Notes: generated by a model from the letters alone, not told the origin. A DNA stretch of 19,967 bases from Eubacteriaceae bacterium UBA4266 (GCA_002396065.1 DGWE01000020.1:1-19967); one strand, 5' to 3'. Counted from the first letter of the stretch, positions 7,456-14,964 are shown. A program made the numbers and translations.

Positions 7456-9132
7456 ATGATAGATGATTACGAAGTAACAGAGGATTTAACCGGCCCTCAA
7501 AAGAACGACGGGGCTCCGGGGCAGGTTCCAAAACCAGTAAAAAGGCCAAAGAAGATCTGGACAAAACGAATGAAAATCTTGATCCCCGTTTTGATGGCGG
7601 CCATTGTGGTGCTCTGCGTATTTGGCTACAAAATTTACGCCCACTCACAATACGAAAAAAAGCTCGACTTGGCAGAAAAATATATGGACGATGGGAAAAT
7701 CGCTCAAGCAAAGCTGGCCTTTGAGGATGCGGCCCAGATCGAAAAGAAAAATCCCGAGCCCTATGTCGAAATGGGGAAAATGTACTTTGACAATTCAGAT
7801 TATGACAAAGCGATTAAATACCTCAGTACAGCGAACCAGCGTCAAGAAACCAGTGAAAGCTATAACAAGATTGCGGACAGCTACGAGGAAAAAGGTAACG
7901 ACAAAAAGGCTGAGGAAAATCGGGAAAAGGCAGAAGAACTTTCTAAAAAAGAAACGGCACGGCATAGCGTTTTCAGCACGAAAAACAATAGCAGTGTGTC
8001 CGGCGCGTCCAATGCGGGAAATACAAACGGCAATCTGACTTATTCAGGCACAACGTCGGATTCTTCTTTTGCAGCGGGAGGCAGAATGGTGCATGCCGGC
8101 GAGTGGACGTACTACAGTACAGTAAACGGTTTGTTCCGGACGGATGGCAGCAAGGTCAAACAATTGTCAGACGAAGTGTACGCTAGTTTAAATGTCTACA
8201 AAAATAAATTTTACGTCCTAGAAACGGATGACGACGAACAGAAAGTTGAAAGTATGGATCTCGATGCTGAAAACGAAAAAGAAGTTTACAGCACGAAGGA
8301 CAACGACATTGCAGAGGTCATGGTCTACAAGGACAAAATCTACGTGGTCAAGACGGACGCAGGTGAAGGCACTGATTGGCAGGAAGGCGGCAATAACTTT
8401 GGACCGACGACGAGTGTGACTGCGATGGATTTAGATGGCAGTGATCAAAAGAAAGTTTTGTCTAAGTCCAATACCGGAGGACAGGTCAGCATTGATAATG
8501 GCCTCATCTATTATTATGATGCTGAAAATGCTGCGATCCGCAGTGTCAATTTAACTGGCGGCGATGATCAATTGGTTCTTGAGGTCAAAAATTTGAGTGA
8601 TTACGGCACAGATACAATTCCATCCTTTTATGTTGACAATCAACATGTGTATTATACAGCTTTTGTTGGTAATTATATTGATTATAATTTAAAAACGAAA
8701 GACAAGGTTACATTTGAATCAGAAGATTGGCAGCACACTTATATTTTGAACAAGGACTCAAATGGCAAATACGTTTATGTGATTAGTTATGAAGAATCCG
8801 ATTCGAGCAGTTACAACAGCGACGAGAATTACGATTATGATGACGGTGAAGATGACAGCTACGAAAGCGGCGAAGACTACGATTACGACGACACTGAGGA
8901 TGATTATGACTATGACAGCTATTCGCATATATCGACCGGCGCTCCTTATACGCTGTGGCGGATCGATGCGGATGGCGGCAATGTGACAAAGCTATACACC
9001 AGCGATTCGGCAAACAGCAGCGTCGGCTTCGTATACGCCAATGACGATGGCGTTTTTGTCATGGAAAACAGCGGGACGGTTAAATTAATCGATTCAGATG
9101 GGAATACGACGGAATTGGAAACGGACGATTAA
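7456..9132 (+). CDS. Membrane-anchored TPR protein with DUF5050-like propeller domain
   Basis: A 558-residue protein with a short cytoplasmic N-terminus (starting MIDDYEVTED), one membrane helix at about 40-60, TPR-like repeats at 69-165 (for example YDKAIKYLSTANQ), a Ser/Asn/Gly-rich linker, and from about 200 to the end a domain of repeating Tyr-Tyr and D-x-D-G strands. The latter resembles DUF5050-type beta-propeller sensors, and I assign the family name by resemblance only. An Asp/Glu/Tyr/Ser-rich insert interrupts this domain at residues 445-492. Most of the protein should be outside the cell. AGGAG just before the ATG is a good ribosome site. It is a paralogue of the next gene, sharing the N-terminal signature and layout. 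Its likely role is surface sensing or protein contact for the kinase/exporter system, which is inference. Confidence 0.85.
   Translation: MIDDYEVTEDLTGPQKNDGAPGQVPKPVKRPKKIWTKRMKILIPVLMAAIVVLCVFGYKIYAHSQYEKKLDLAEKYMDDGKIAQAKLAFEDAAQIEKKNPEPYVEMGKMYFDNSDYDKAIKYLSTANQRQETSESYNKIADSYEEKGNDKKAEENREKAEELSKKETARHSVFSTKNNSSVSGASNAGNTNGNLTYSGTTSDSSFAAGGRMVHAGEWTYYSTVNGLFRTDGSKVKQLSDEVYASLNVYKNKFYVLETDDDEQKVESMDLDAENEKEVYSTKDNDIAEVMVYKDKIYVVKTDAGEGTDWQEGGNNFGPTTSVTAMDLDGSDQKKVLSKSNTGGQVSIDNGLIYYYDAENAAIRSVNLTGGDDQLVLEVKNLSDYGTDTIPSFYVDNQHVYYTAFVGNYIDYNLKTKDKVTFESEDWQHTYILNKDSNGKYVYVISYEESDSSSYNSDENYDYDDGEDDSYESGEDYDYDDTEDDYDYDSYSHISTGAPYTLWRIDADGGNVTKLYTSDSANSSVGFVYANDDGVFVMENSGTVKLIDSDGNTTELETDD
8790..8930 (+). 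repeat. Asp/Glu/Tyr-rich low-complexity coding tract
   Basis: This in-frame tract encodes residues 445-492 of the TPR/propeller protein, built from units such as YDYDDGEDD, YESGEDYDYDD and DDYDYDSY. The DNA repeats GAC/GAT, TAC/TAT and GAA codons and could change length by slippage. The second paralogue lacks an equivalent insert: its sequence passes from a KYYYLLSNDERG segment almost directly to the SEWRMDTDG strand. Confidence 0.7.
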
Positions 9133-9167
9133 TGCGATGAAAGATAAATTGAGGTTATGGTGCTTAA

Positions 9168-10181
9168 ATGATAAATGATTACGAAGAAACAGAAGAGTTA
9201 GAGCCTATCTCTGATCCCAACTCGTACAAACCAACCGGTCAGCAGAAAAACAACAATAAAATAATTCTATTAGTTGTGATTCTCATTGCGGCGGCAGCGG
9301 TTATTGTTTTAGGCTATTTTGGCATTCGCCACATTCAGTACCGAAAAAAGATCGAACAGGCGGCCGCCTATCAGGACGCAGGAAAGACGGATCAGGCGAA
9401 GCAAGCCTACAAAGCAGCGGCGGCGCTTCAGAAACGCAATGCCTATCCTTACACGCAGCTGGGTGAAATCTATCTCGACCAGGGTGCGTACGATCAAGCG
9501 ATCAAATATCTAAAACTTGCCAACGACAGAGAGGAATCAACTGAAGCGTACACTGCGCTCGGCGACGCTTACATGGGAAAAGGCGACAATCAAAAAGCAG
9601 CGGCGGCCTACAAAAAGGCAGACAAACAGACTGACACGGAGACGAATCAGGATCAGAAAGAAAAAGCCGGCAACAGCAGTGCCAATGTCGAGTTTAGTTT
9701 CAACGATGGCTGTATTTCCGGCAGCAGCGTAGCCAAGTCGGGTAAGTGGCTTTTTTATTCAGCATATCAGGGTACTTATCGCACGAGCGGCGGCAAGCCG
9801 AAAAAAATTCAGGACGATAGCGGGTATTTTCTCAACGCTTACAACGGCTGGCTCTATTACGAATGTGATTACAATGACGGAGGATTTTGTATTGAGAGAA
9901 CCCGCACCGATGGCAGTAAAACTCAGACGATTTATGAAGATAAGAATGATTCTGTCGGCGTGTATTGGATGAAGGTGTACAACGGCAAGATTTATTGCTT
10001 AGAGGCGGACAGCGATCTCGGTGACAACCTTAAGGGAGGCTGGCTGATTTCGATGAGTTTAGATGGGGGTCATGAGAAGACTGTGATCGATTCGGACGTT
10101 TATTACAATTCGGTCAGCATCGATCAGGGGCGGATCTATTATATTGATACCAGCAGCCGCCAGTACGTCAGCACGAATTAA
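9168..10181 (+). CDS. Second TPR/propeller paralogue, truncated by an in-frame stop
   Basis: This 337-residue frame starts MINDYEETEE, matching the signature of the preceding gene. It has a membrane helix at about 31-53, well-formed TPRs at about 62-160 (AYPYTQLGEIYLDQGAYDQA) and the first part of the same DUF5050-like external domain. It ends at TAA (10179-10181), but the same reading frame continues with clear homology to the rest of the propeller until TAG at 10644-10646. Without the TAA it would encode about 492 residues, similar to its 558-residue neighbour once that one's acidic insert is set aside. A nonsense mutation, sequencing error or recoding could explain it; I favour a mutation. 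If translated as is, it leaves a TPR anchor with an incomplete propeller. The ribosome site GAGG is about 11 nt from the ATG, rather far. Confidence 0.8.
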   Translation: MINDYEETEELEPISDPNSYKPTGQQKNNNKIILLVVILIAAAAVIVLGYFGIRHIQYRKKIEQAAAYQDAGKTDQAKQAYKAAAALQKRNAYPYTQLGEIYLDQGAYDQAIKYLKLANDREESTEAYTALGDAYMGKGDNQKAAAAYKKADKQTDTETNQDQKEKAGNSSANVEFSFNDGCISGSSVAKSGKWLFYSAYQGTYRTSGGKPKKIQDDSGYFLNAYNGWLYYECDYNDGGFCIERTRTDGSKTQTIYEDKNDSVGVYWMKVYNGKIYCLEADSDLGDNLKGGWLISMSLDGGHEKTVIDSDVYYNSVSIDQGRIYYIDTSSRQYVSTN

Positions 10182-10646
10182 AATGGAGAAGATTCAGAAA
10201 ATGTTTTGGATTTTTCCGACAGTGCCTACGATGAAAGCTCGTCAATGCCGCGCGTTGTCTACACCGATCAAAACCACGTTTTTTATTGGATGGATAAATC
10301 GCTGCATGTGCTGGATTTAAAGACAGACAAAACCATTGACATCAAACAGCCAGAAAATACAGTCGGATACGAGCAGATTAATCACGATGAAAATGGCAAA
10401 TATTATTATCTATTGTCTAACGATGAAAGAGGTAAAACCGCGACATACAGCGAGTGGCGGATGGATACTGACGGCAGCAACTACAAAAAATTATATACAT
10501 TCAGGTCGACCAAGGTTCCTTATCAATACGCTTACGGCAATAAAATCTGCGTGAACTATTACTTAGATGGCAGAGAAAGGGTCGATGTGATTGACGCGAA
10601 TAAGGGGAGCAGTCAGAACTACATTGATCTTCCATTAGATGATTAG
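10182..10646 (+). pseudogene. Cut-off C-terminal part of the second TPR/propeller paralogue
   Basis: Directly after the TAA at 10179-10181 the frame reads NGEDSENVLDFSD and continues for about 154 codons to TAG. The strands ending in DQNHVFYWMD, SEWRMDTDGSN and ANKGSSQNY align in order with DNQHVYYTAF, LWRIDADGGN and the C-terminus of the upstream paralogue. The first possible internal starts (TTG 10206 and later ATGs) have no convincing ribosome site, so a separate protein is unlikely. The fragment has no signal or membrane helix. I treat 9168-10646 as one gene broken by a single nonsense codon, with no frameshift. Confidence 0.75.
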
Positions 10647-10658
10647 ATTGATAGCATA

Positions 10659-10684
10659 ACGCATTCCACGTTCGGCAAATGCGT
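10659..10684. other. Inverted repeat after the operon
   Basis: ACGCATT (10659-10665) and AATGCGT (10678-10684) are a perfect 7-bp inverted repeat around a 12-nt loop. It lies between the end of the broken gene and the terminator at 10693-10724. It has no T tract of its own. It may protect the 3' end of the mRNA or assist termination; this is a guess. Confidence 0.4.
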
Positions 10685-10692
10685 GATAAGAC

Positions 10693-10724
10693 AGCATCTT
10701 CAGAATTCTGAAGGTGCTTTTTTT
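10693..10724 (+). terminator. Rho-independent terminator of the FHA/kinase operon
   Basis: AGCATCTTCAG (10693-10703) pairs with CTGAAGGTGCT (10708-10718), with one G-U pair and an AATT loop, followed by a seven-T run. It closes the operon that begins at 191 and isolates it from the fructose locus. Confidence 0.85.
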
Positions 10725-10748
10725 GTAAAAAACGTGATGATTATTGAT

Positions 10749-10768
10749 TAAAAATGAATAAAAATGAT
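10749..10768 (+). promoter_or_regulatory. Tandem 10-bp repeat, candidate FruR operator
   Basis: TAAAAATGAA (10749-10758) is followed without a gap by TAAAAATGAT (10759-10768). The 10-bp period places both copies on the same face of the helix, and the second touches the -35 box of the fruR promoter. DeoR-family regulators often bind direct repeats close to their own promoter, so this is a plausible FruR site. The region is AT-rich, so chance cannot be excluded. Confidence 0.4.
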
Positions 10769-10796
10769 TGACTTTGAAAGAAAAGGGGAGTATACT
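10768..10796 (+). promoter_or_regulatory. Sigma-A promoter of fruRKA
   Basis: TTGACT (10768-10773) and TATACT (10791-10796) are separated by exactly 17 nt, each one base from consensus. Transcription should start near 10803, giving a leader of roughly 35 nt before the fruR ATG. This is the clearest promoter in the window. Confidence 0.85.
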
Positions 10797-10836
10797 ACCA
10801 ATAAAGAGATCTAAAATCGAAAGATGAGTGACCACC

Positions 10837-11598
10837 ATGTTGACTGAAGAAAGACAAGCAATTATTTTACAAAACATTAAAGAAAAGGGCTCGATGACGG
10901 TTGCTGAGTTAAGTGATCTGCTCCACATTTCCGAATCGACGGTCCGAAGGGACCTAAGTGCGATGGATTCGGAAGGGCTGATTAACAAGGTTCACGGCGG
11001 CGCGACAGCTCGGATTGGAAATCTTTTTTCTACCCGTGAAAGCGAAATCGGGATGAAGCGCACGCAGTTCCAGCAGGAAAAGGCAGCGATCGGCAAAAAA
11101 GCGGCCAGCTTAATCGAGCCAGACGATTTTGTCTATATCGATGCCGGCAGTACGACAGAAGCGTTGGCGCGGGCAATTGTTGGTCAATCCAAGACCGAGG
11201 CCATCTATGTGACTAACGGCCTCATTCAAGCTGAAATCCTGCTGCACAACGGCTGTACCGTTTACGTTTTGGAAGGGCGTCTGCGTTCTGAAACGGAAGC
11301 GATTGTCGGCAGCGGCGCGATCAATTCCCTCAAAAAATACCAGTTTACGATTGGATTTTTCGGCACAAACGGGATTGACTACAATCTCGGCTACACGACA
11401 CCGGACATTGAAGAGTCCGAGGTGAAACGGGACGCGTTCAGTCGATGCCTGAAAACCTACGTTTTAGCGGATAATTCGAAATTTAACCACATCACACCGG
11501 TGACCTTCGGCAATTTGTCGGATGCGGTGATCATTACCAATCAGTTAACCGATAAGCGGTATAAACAAAGAGTAAAAATTTTGGAGGCGGATACATGA
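10837..11598 (+). CDS. fruR: DeoR-family transcriptional regulator of fructose metabolism
   Basis: A 253-residue DeoR-type repressor. The N-terminus (MLTEERQ) leads into a winged helix-turn-helix with the family pattern VAELSDLLHISESTVRRDL and the following VHGGA turn. The rest is the sugar-phosphate effector domain, with YIDAGSTTEALA and TNG segments and a C-terminal VLADNSKF motif typical of the family. FruR proteins usually respond to fructose 1-phosphate, the product of the downstream PTS. The frame also allows GTG at 10828, but DeoR proteins usually begin close to M-L-x-E-E-R and a weak GAG at 10826-10828 is 8 nt from ATG 10837, so I chose that. Its stop overlaps the fruK start (ATGA), so the two are translationally coupled. 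It probably represses its own operon via sites near 10749-10768. Confidence 0.9.
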   Translation: MLTEERQAIILQNIKEKGSMTVAELSDLLHISESTVRRDLSAMDSEGLINKVHGGATARIGNLFSTRESEIGMKRTQFQQEKAAIGKKAASLIEPDDFVYIDAGSTTEALARAIVGQSKTEAIYVTNGLIQAEILLHNGCTVYVLEGRLRSETEAIVGSGAINSLKKYQFTIGFFGTNGIDYNLGYTTPDIEESEVKRDAFSRCLKTYVLADNSKFNHITPVTFGNLSDAVIITNQLTDKRYKQRVKILEADT

Positions 11599-12515
11599 TT
11601 TACACAGTTACGTTCAATCCATCGCTCGACTACATCGTCAGTGTGGAACATTTCAAATTGGGTCAGGTCAACCGCACACACGCGGAACTGCTTTATCCCG
11701 GCGGCAAAGGGGTCAACGTCGCGATCGTGCTCGGACATCTGGGTATGAAGGCGGTGGCGCTTGGCTTTACAGCTGGCTTTACCGGAGATAAAATCCAGGA
11801 TATGCTGGCCGAACAGGGTGTGGCGACTGACTTCATCAAGATCGACAATGGGATGAGCCGTATCAACGTCAAGCTGAGAAGCGATGAAGAAAGTGAAATC
11901 AACGGGATGGGTCCTGTGATTGCCGATACAGACCTGGAAAAGCTGTACGAAAAATTGGATCAGCTCAAGGCAGGCGATACACTGGTGCTTGCCGGCAGCA
12001 TTCCGGCCAGCATGCCAGGGGACATTTACGAAAGAATCATGGCGAGACTGGAAGGCAGGGGCATTGAAATTGTCGTTGATGCGACAAAGGATCTGCTGCT
12101 CAACGTCCTGCCTTACCATCCGTTTTTGATCAAGCCGAACAATCACGAATTGGGCGACATGTTTGGGGTGACCCTTGAAACGAACGAAGAAATCGTCACC
12201 TACGCTAAAAAGCTGCAGGACAAGGGCGCGCGCAACGTGCTGATCTCGATGGCTGGAGACGGCGCGATCCTCGTCGCGGAAAACGGCGAAATCATTCAGA
12301 GCCCGGCGCCGAAGGGCAAGGTCAAAAATTCGGTCGGCGCGGGCGATTCCATGGTCGCCGGTTTCATCACAGGCTTCCATAAAAACGACGGCGATCTGAA
12401 GTCGGCCTTCAAGATGGGCGTCGCGACCGGTTCTGCCTCGGCCTTCTCTGACGGCCTGGCCACGGCAGAAGATGTTGAAAAAGTACTGGCTGAAGTCAAT
12501 TCATTCGGTATTTAA
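11595..12515 (+). CDS. fruK: 1-phosphofructokinase
   Basis: This cytoplasmic PfkB/ribokinase-family enzyme phosphorylates fructose 1-phosphate with ATP to give fructose 1,6-bisphosphate, which enters glycolysis. The 306-residue length is normal for FruK. The N-terminus ITVTFNPSLDYI-like strand (here YTVTFNPSLDYIV), the substrate-binding GGKGVNVA motif at about 36-43, and the C-terminal catalytic GAGDSMVAGF motif, with its catalytic Asp, are all present, as is the KPNNHEL segment. A strong GGAGG (11582-11586) lies 8 nt upstream inside the end of fruR. The gene sits between the regulator and the transporter in the standard fruRKA order, which supports FruK over tagatose-6-phosphate kinase, the nearest alternative. 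Confidence 0.95.
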   Translation: MIYTVTFNPSLDYIVSVEHFKLGQVNRTHAELLYPGGKGVNVAIVLGHLGMKAVALGFTAGFTGDKIQDMLAEQGVATDFIKIDNGMSRINVKLRSDEESEINGMGPVIADTDLEKLYEKLDQLKAGDTLVLAGSIPASMPGDIYERIMARLEGRGIEIVVDATKDLLLNVLPYHPFLIKPNNHELGDMFGVTLETNEEIVTYAKKLQDKGARNVLISMAGDGAILVAENGEIIQSPAPKGKVKNSVGAGDSMVAGFITGFHKNDGDLKSAFKMGVATGSASAFSDGLATAEDVEKVLAEVNSFGI

Positions 12516-12520
12516 ATTTA

Positions 12521-12540
12521 TAATCATTATTGTTCATAAT
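12521..12540. promoter_or_regulatory. AT-rich spacer element between fruK and fruA
   Basis: The 45-nt gap contains TAATCATTATTGTTCATAAT. Read on the other strand, its first part (AATAATGATTA) resembles the TAAAAATGAT unit at the fruR promoter. There is no good -35/-10 pair, so I do not call a promoter. It may be a weak second FruR contact or simply an AT-rich spacer. Confidence 0.2.
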
Positions 12541-12560
12541 TATTTTCGCAGGAGGGAAAT

Positions 12561-14555
12561 ATGAGAATTACGGATTTGCTCAAGAAGGAAGGGATTGAGC
12601 TGAATGGCCCGTCGGGCACCAAAGCGGAAACCATCTCCAATATGGTCAAGCTGATGACGGCGACAGGGAACATCAACGATCCTGAAGGCTATGAAGCGGC
12701 GCTGACCAAGCGTGAACAGGAAGGCACGACTGGGATCGGCGAAGGGATTGCGATTCCCCACGGGAAAACAGCAGCGGTTGACCACGCAGGTCTCGCCTGC
12801 ATGGTCTGCAAGGACGGGACGGAATTCGATTCGATGGATGGCCAGCCGGCCAACTTGATCTTCGCGATTGCCGTTCCAAACAACGCGGACAACACCCACT
12901 TGGAAATGCTGTCCAGATTGTCGATGATGCTGATGGATGAAGATTTCAGAAAAGAACTCATCGACTGTGACGACAAAGATGAATTCTTGAAAATCATCGA
13001 CGCCAAGGAAACAGAAAAATTCGGCGATGAAGAGCTCGACATTCCGGAAGAACCGGCAAAAGAAGAACCGGCGTCATCCGGATACGATCTGTTAGCTGTT
13101 ACGGCCTGCCCGACAGGGATTGCCCACACCTACATGGCGGCGGAATCTCTCGAAGAAAAAGCCAAAAAAATGGGCTACACGATCAAGGTTGAAACCAACG
13201 GCTCCGGCGGGATCAAAAATAAACTTACCCCTGAAGAAATTGAAGGCGCCAAGGGCATCATTGTCGCAGCGGACAAAAAAGTTGAAATGGACCGTTTTGA
13301 CGGCAAGCACGTGTTGATTACTAAAGTTGCAGACGGCATCAACAAACCGGAACAGCTGATTAACGACGCCCTTGCACAAAAGGGTGCGGTTTACCACGCA
13401 GCTGCCGGCGCATCGAAGTCGGATGACGACGAAGGCGGCGAAGAAGAATCTGTTGGCCGCAAGATTTACAAAGATTTAATGAACGGCGTTTCCCACATGC
13501 TGCCATTCGTCATTGGCGGTGGGATCATGATGGCGCTGTCCTTCTTGATCGACGCCGGCAACATCGGTTCATCCTTTGGGACCGGCACACCGGTCGCCGC
13601 GTTCTTCAACCAGGTTGGGAACGGCGCATTCGCATTCATGCTGCCGGTACTCGCTGGGTTTATCGCGATGAGTATTGCGGACCGTCCGGGTCTGGCAGTC
13701 GGGTTTGTCGGCGGCTGGCTCGCGAAAGAAGGGATCCGCATTGGCTACTACAAGGGCAAATTAGCGTTCCTGTACTCCGGTCTTGATCCGAAGCTTTCCC
13801 TCGTTTCTGCCGGGTTCCTCGGCGCAATGGCAGCCGGCTTTATCGCAGGTTATCTGGTCTTAGGCCTGAAGAAGCTCTGCAGCCATATGCCTGAATCCCT
13901 CGAAGGGATCAAGCCGATGCTGATCTATCCATTTGTCGGCGTACTGTTAATCGGCCTCATTATGGTGCTCATCAACTGGCCGCTGTCAGCACTGAATCAG
14001 CTGCTGTACAACGCTTTGGAAAGCATGGGCAACGGTTCAAAAGCGATCCTCGGCCTCGTCGTCGGCGGCATGATGGCCATCGATATGGGCGGCCCGTTCA
14101 ACAAGGCAGCTTACCTGTTTGGGACCGGGATGCTGGCCTCTGGCAATTACGACATCATGGCAGCCGTCATGATCGGCGGGATGGTGCCGCCGCTGGGCAT
14201 CGCTCTGGCGACATCGATCTTCAAAAACCGTTTCACCAAACGTGAACGTCAGTCTGGAATCTCCTGCTACGTCATGGGGTTATCCTTCATCACAGAAGGT
14301 GCGATTCCGTTTGCAGCCTCTGACCCTGCACACGTCATCCCAAGCTGCGTCGTCGGTTCAGCTGTAGCTGGCGCACTGTCCATGGTCTTCAACTGCACCC
14401 TGCGCGCACCGCACGGCGGCATCTTCGTCTTCCCGGTGGTCGGACATTGGCCGATGTACCTTCTGGCACTGTTGATCGGATCGGTGATCACGATGGCATT
14501 GCTCGGTATTTTGAAAAAACCGCTTCCGGCTGAAGAATCCGGTTTGGAAAAATAA
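12561..14555 (+). CDS. fruA: Fructose-specific PTS transporter, fused EIIA-EIIB-EIIC
   Basis: This protein imports fructose and releases fructose 1-phosphate. Residues 1-150 are the EIIA domain with phosphorylated His67 in GIAIPHGK. After an acidic linker, the EIIB domain (about 175-275) has phosphorylated Cys183 in TACPTGIAHTYMAAE. From about 310 to 655 lies the EIIC membrane domain, with many helices beginning near SHMLPFVIGGG and including the conserved SFITEGAIPFA segment. The A-B-C order and 664 residues are typical of Firmicute FruA. Phosphate flows from HPr to His67, then Cys183, then sugar. A strong AGGAGGG precedes the ATG. It lies 45 nt after fruK and is probably cotranscribed. I see no clear hairpin terminator after it, so some reading into the HPr gene is likely. 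Confidence 0.95.
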   Translation: MRITDLLKKEGIELNGPSGTKAETISNMVKLMTATGNINDPEGYEAALTKREQEGTTGIGEGIAIPHGKTAAVDHAGLACMVCKDGTEFDSMDGQPANLIFAIAVPNNADNTHLEMLSRLSMMLMDEDFRKELIDCDDKDEFLKIIDAKETEKFGDEELDIPEEPAKEEPASSGYDLLAVTACPTGIAHTYMAAESLEEKAKKMGYTIKVETNGSGGIKNKLTPEEIEGAKGIIVAADKKVEMDRFDGKHVLITKVADGINKPEQLINDALAQKGAVYHAAAGASKSDDDEGGEEESVGRKIYKDLMNGVSHMLPFVIGGGIMMALSFLIDAGNIGSSFGTGTPVAAFFNQVGNGAFAFMLPVLAGFIAMSIADRPGLAVGFVGGWLAKEGIRIGYYKGKLAFLYSGLDPKLSLVSAGFLGAMAAGFIAGYLVLGLKKLCSHMPESLEGIKPMLIYPFVGVLLIGLIMVLINWPLSALNQLLYNALESMGNGSKAILGLVVGGMMAIDMGGPFNKAAYLFGTGMLASGNYDIMAAVMIGGMVPPLGIALATSIFKNRFTKRERQSGISCYVMGLSFITEGAIPFAASDPAHVIPSCVVGSAVAGALSMVFNCTLRAPHGGIFVFPVVGHWPMYLLALLIGSVITMALLGILKKPLPAEESGLEK

Positions 14556-14570
14556 TATAGCTTTTTCCAG

Positions 14571-14598
14571 TTGATTTTAAACTCGAAAATGATAAAAT
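14571..14598 (+). promoter_or_regulatory. Candidate promoter of the HPr gene
   Basis: TTGATT (14571-14576) and TAAAAT (14593-14598) with a 16-nt spacer lie in the 87-nt gap after fruA. TATACA at 14604-14609 is another possible -10. AAAATGATA inside the spacer resembles the repeat at the fruR promoter. HPr is needed for every PTS sugar, so a separate promoter makes sense. Confidence 0.45.
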
Positions 14599-14642
14599 AA
14601 TTTTATACACAGATTTGAATAAATTGAAGGAGTTCAATACAA

Positions 14643-14900
14643 ATGAAAGAATTTACGTACACCATTACAGACCCAGCAGGTATTCACGCACGTCCGGCAG
14701 GCATTCTGGTTAAAAAGACACAGCCGTGCGCTTCAGAAATCACATTAGTCAAGGGTGACAAACAGGCTAACGGCAAAAGCATGCTCTCCGTCATGGGCCT
14801 CGGCGCAAGAAATGGCGACGAAATCACGGTTCAGGCTGAAGGTGCAGACGAAGCAGACGCAATTGCGGAACTCGAAGCATTTTTCAAAGAAAATCTCTAA
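14643..14900 (+). CDS. ptsH: Phosphocarrier protein HPr
   Basis: This small cytoplasmic carrier takes phosphate from enzyme I and hands it to EIIA domains such as that of FruA. At 85 residues it has the normal length. His15 in GIHARPAG is the enzyme I-dependent site. Ser46 in GKSMLSVMGLG is the site used by HPr kinase/phosphorylase in Firmicutes, implying a role in CcpA-type catabolite control. AAGGAG (14627-14632) precedes the ATG by 10 nt. It follows fruA and ends in a strong terminator. The usual partner ptsI (enzyme I) is not in the window. A fructose-dedicated HPr is possible, but nothing in the sequence separates it from the general one. Confidence 0.95.
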   Translation: MKEFTYTITDPAGIHARPAGILVKKTQPCASEITLVKGDKQANGKSMLSVMGLGARNGDEITVQAEGADEADAIAELEAFFKENL

Positions 14901-14918
14901 TTCAAATCGATTTCGACG

Positions 14919-14950
14919 ACAGCTTCCAGCTATGCTGGGGGCTGTTTTTT
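14919..14950 (+). terminator. Rho-independent terminator after HPr
   Basis: ACAGCTTCCAGC (14919-14930) pairs with GCTGGGGGCTGT (14934-14945), with two G-U pairs, over a 3-nt TAT loop, followed by six T residues. It ends the fructose/HPr transcript. Confidence 0.88.
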
Positions 14951-14964
14951 ATTGCCAAATCCTG

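Noticed and set aside
8790..8930. Possible CRISPR or other non-coding repeat array
   Set aside because: The repetition is codon-level, irregular in period and in frame with a long coding region; there are no spacers of constant length.
10179..10202. Programmed stop read-through or frameshift joining the two parts of the second TPR/propeller paralogue
   Set aside because: There is no frame change, and TAA followed by AAT lacks a known read-through context; a simple nonsense mutation is more economical, though recoding is left as a testable alternative.
191..10646. Type VII or type VI secretion cluster, suggested by FHA domains plus a kinase
   Set aside because: No WXG100, EccC-type FtsK ATPase, VipA/B, Hcp or VgrG-like protein is present; the only transport components are ABC type.
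11541..12380. 279-codon open frame on the - strand
   Set aside because: It lies opposite fruK, whose family motifs are certain; the product is rich in His/Arg/Asp with no recognisable domain, as expected for a shadow of G+C-rich coding sequence.
14556..14642. Terminator between fruA and the HPr gene
   Set aside because: I found no GC-rich hairpin with a T run; only an AT-rich promoter-like stretch is present.
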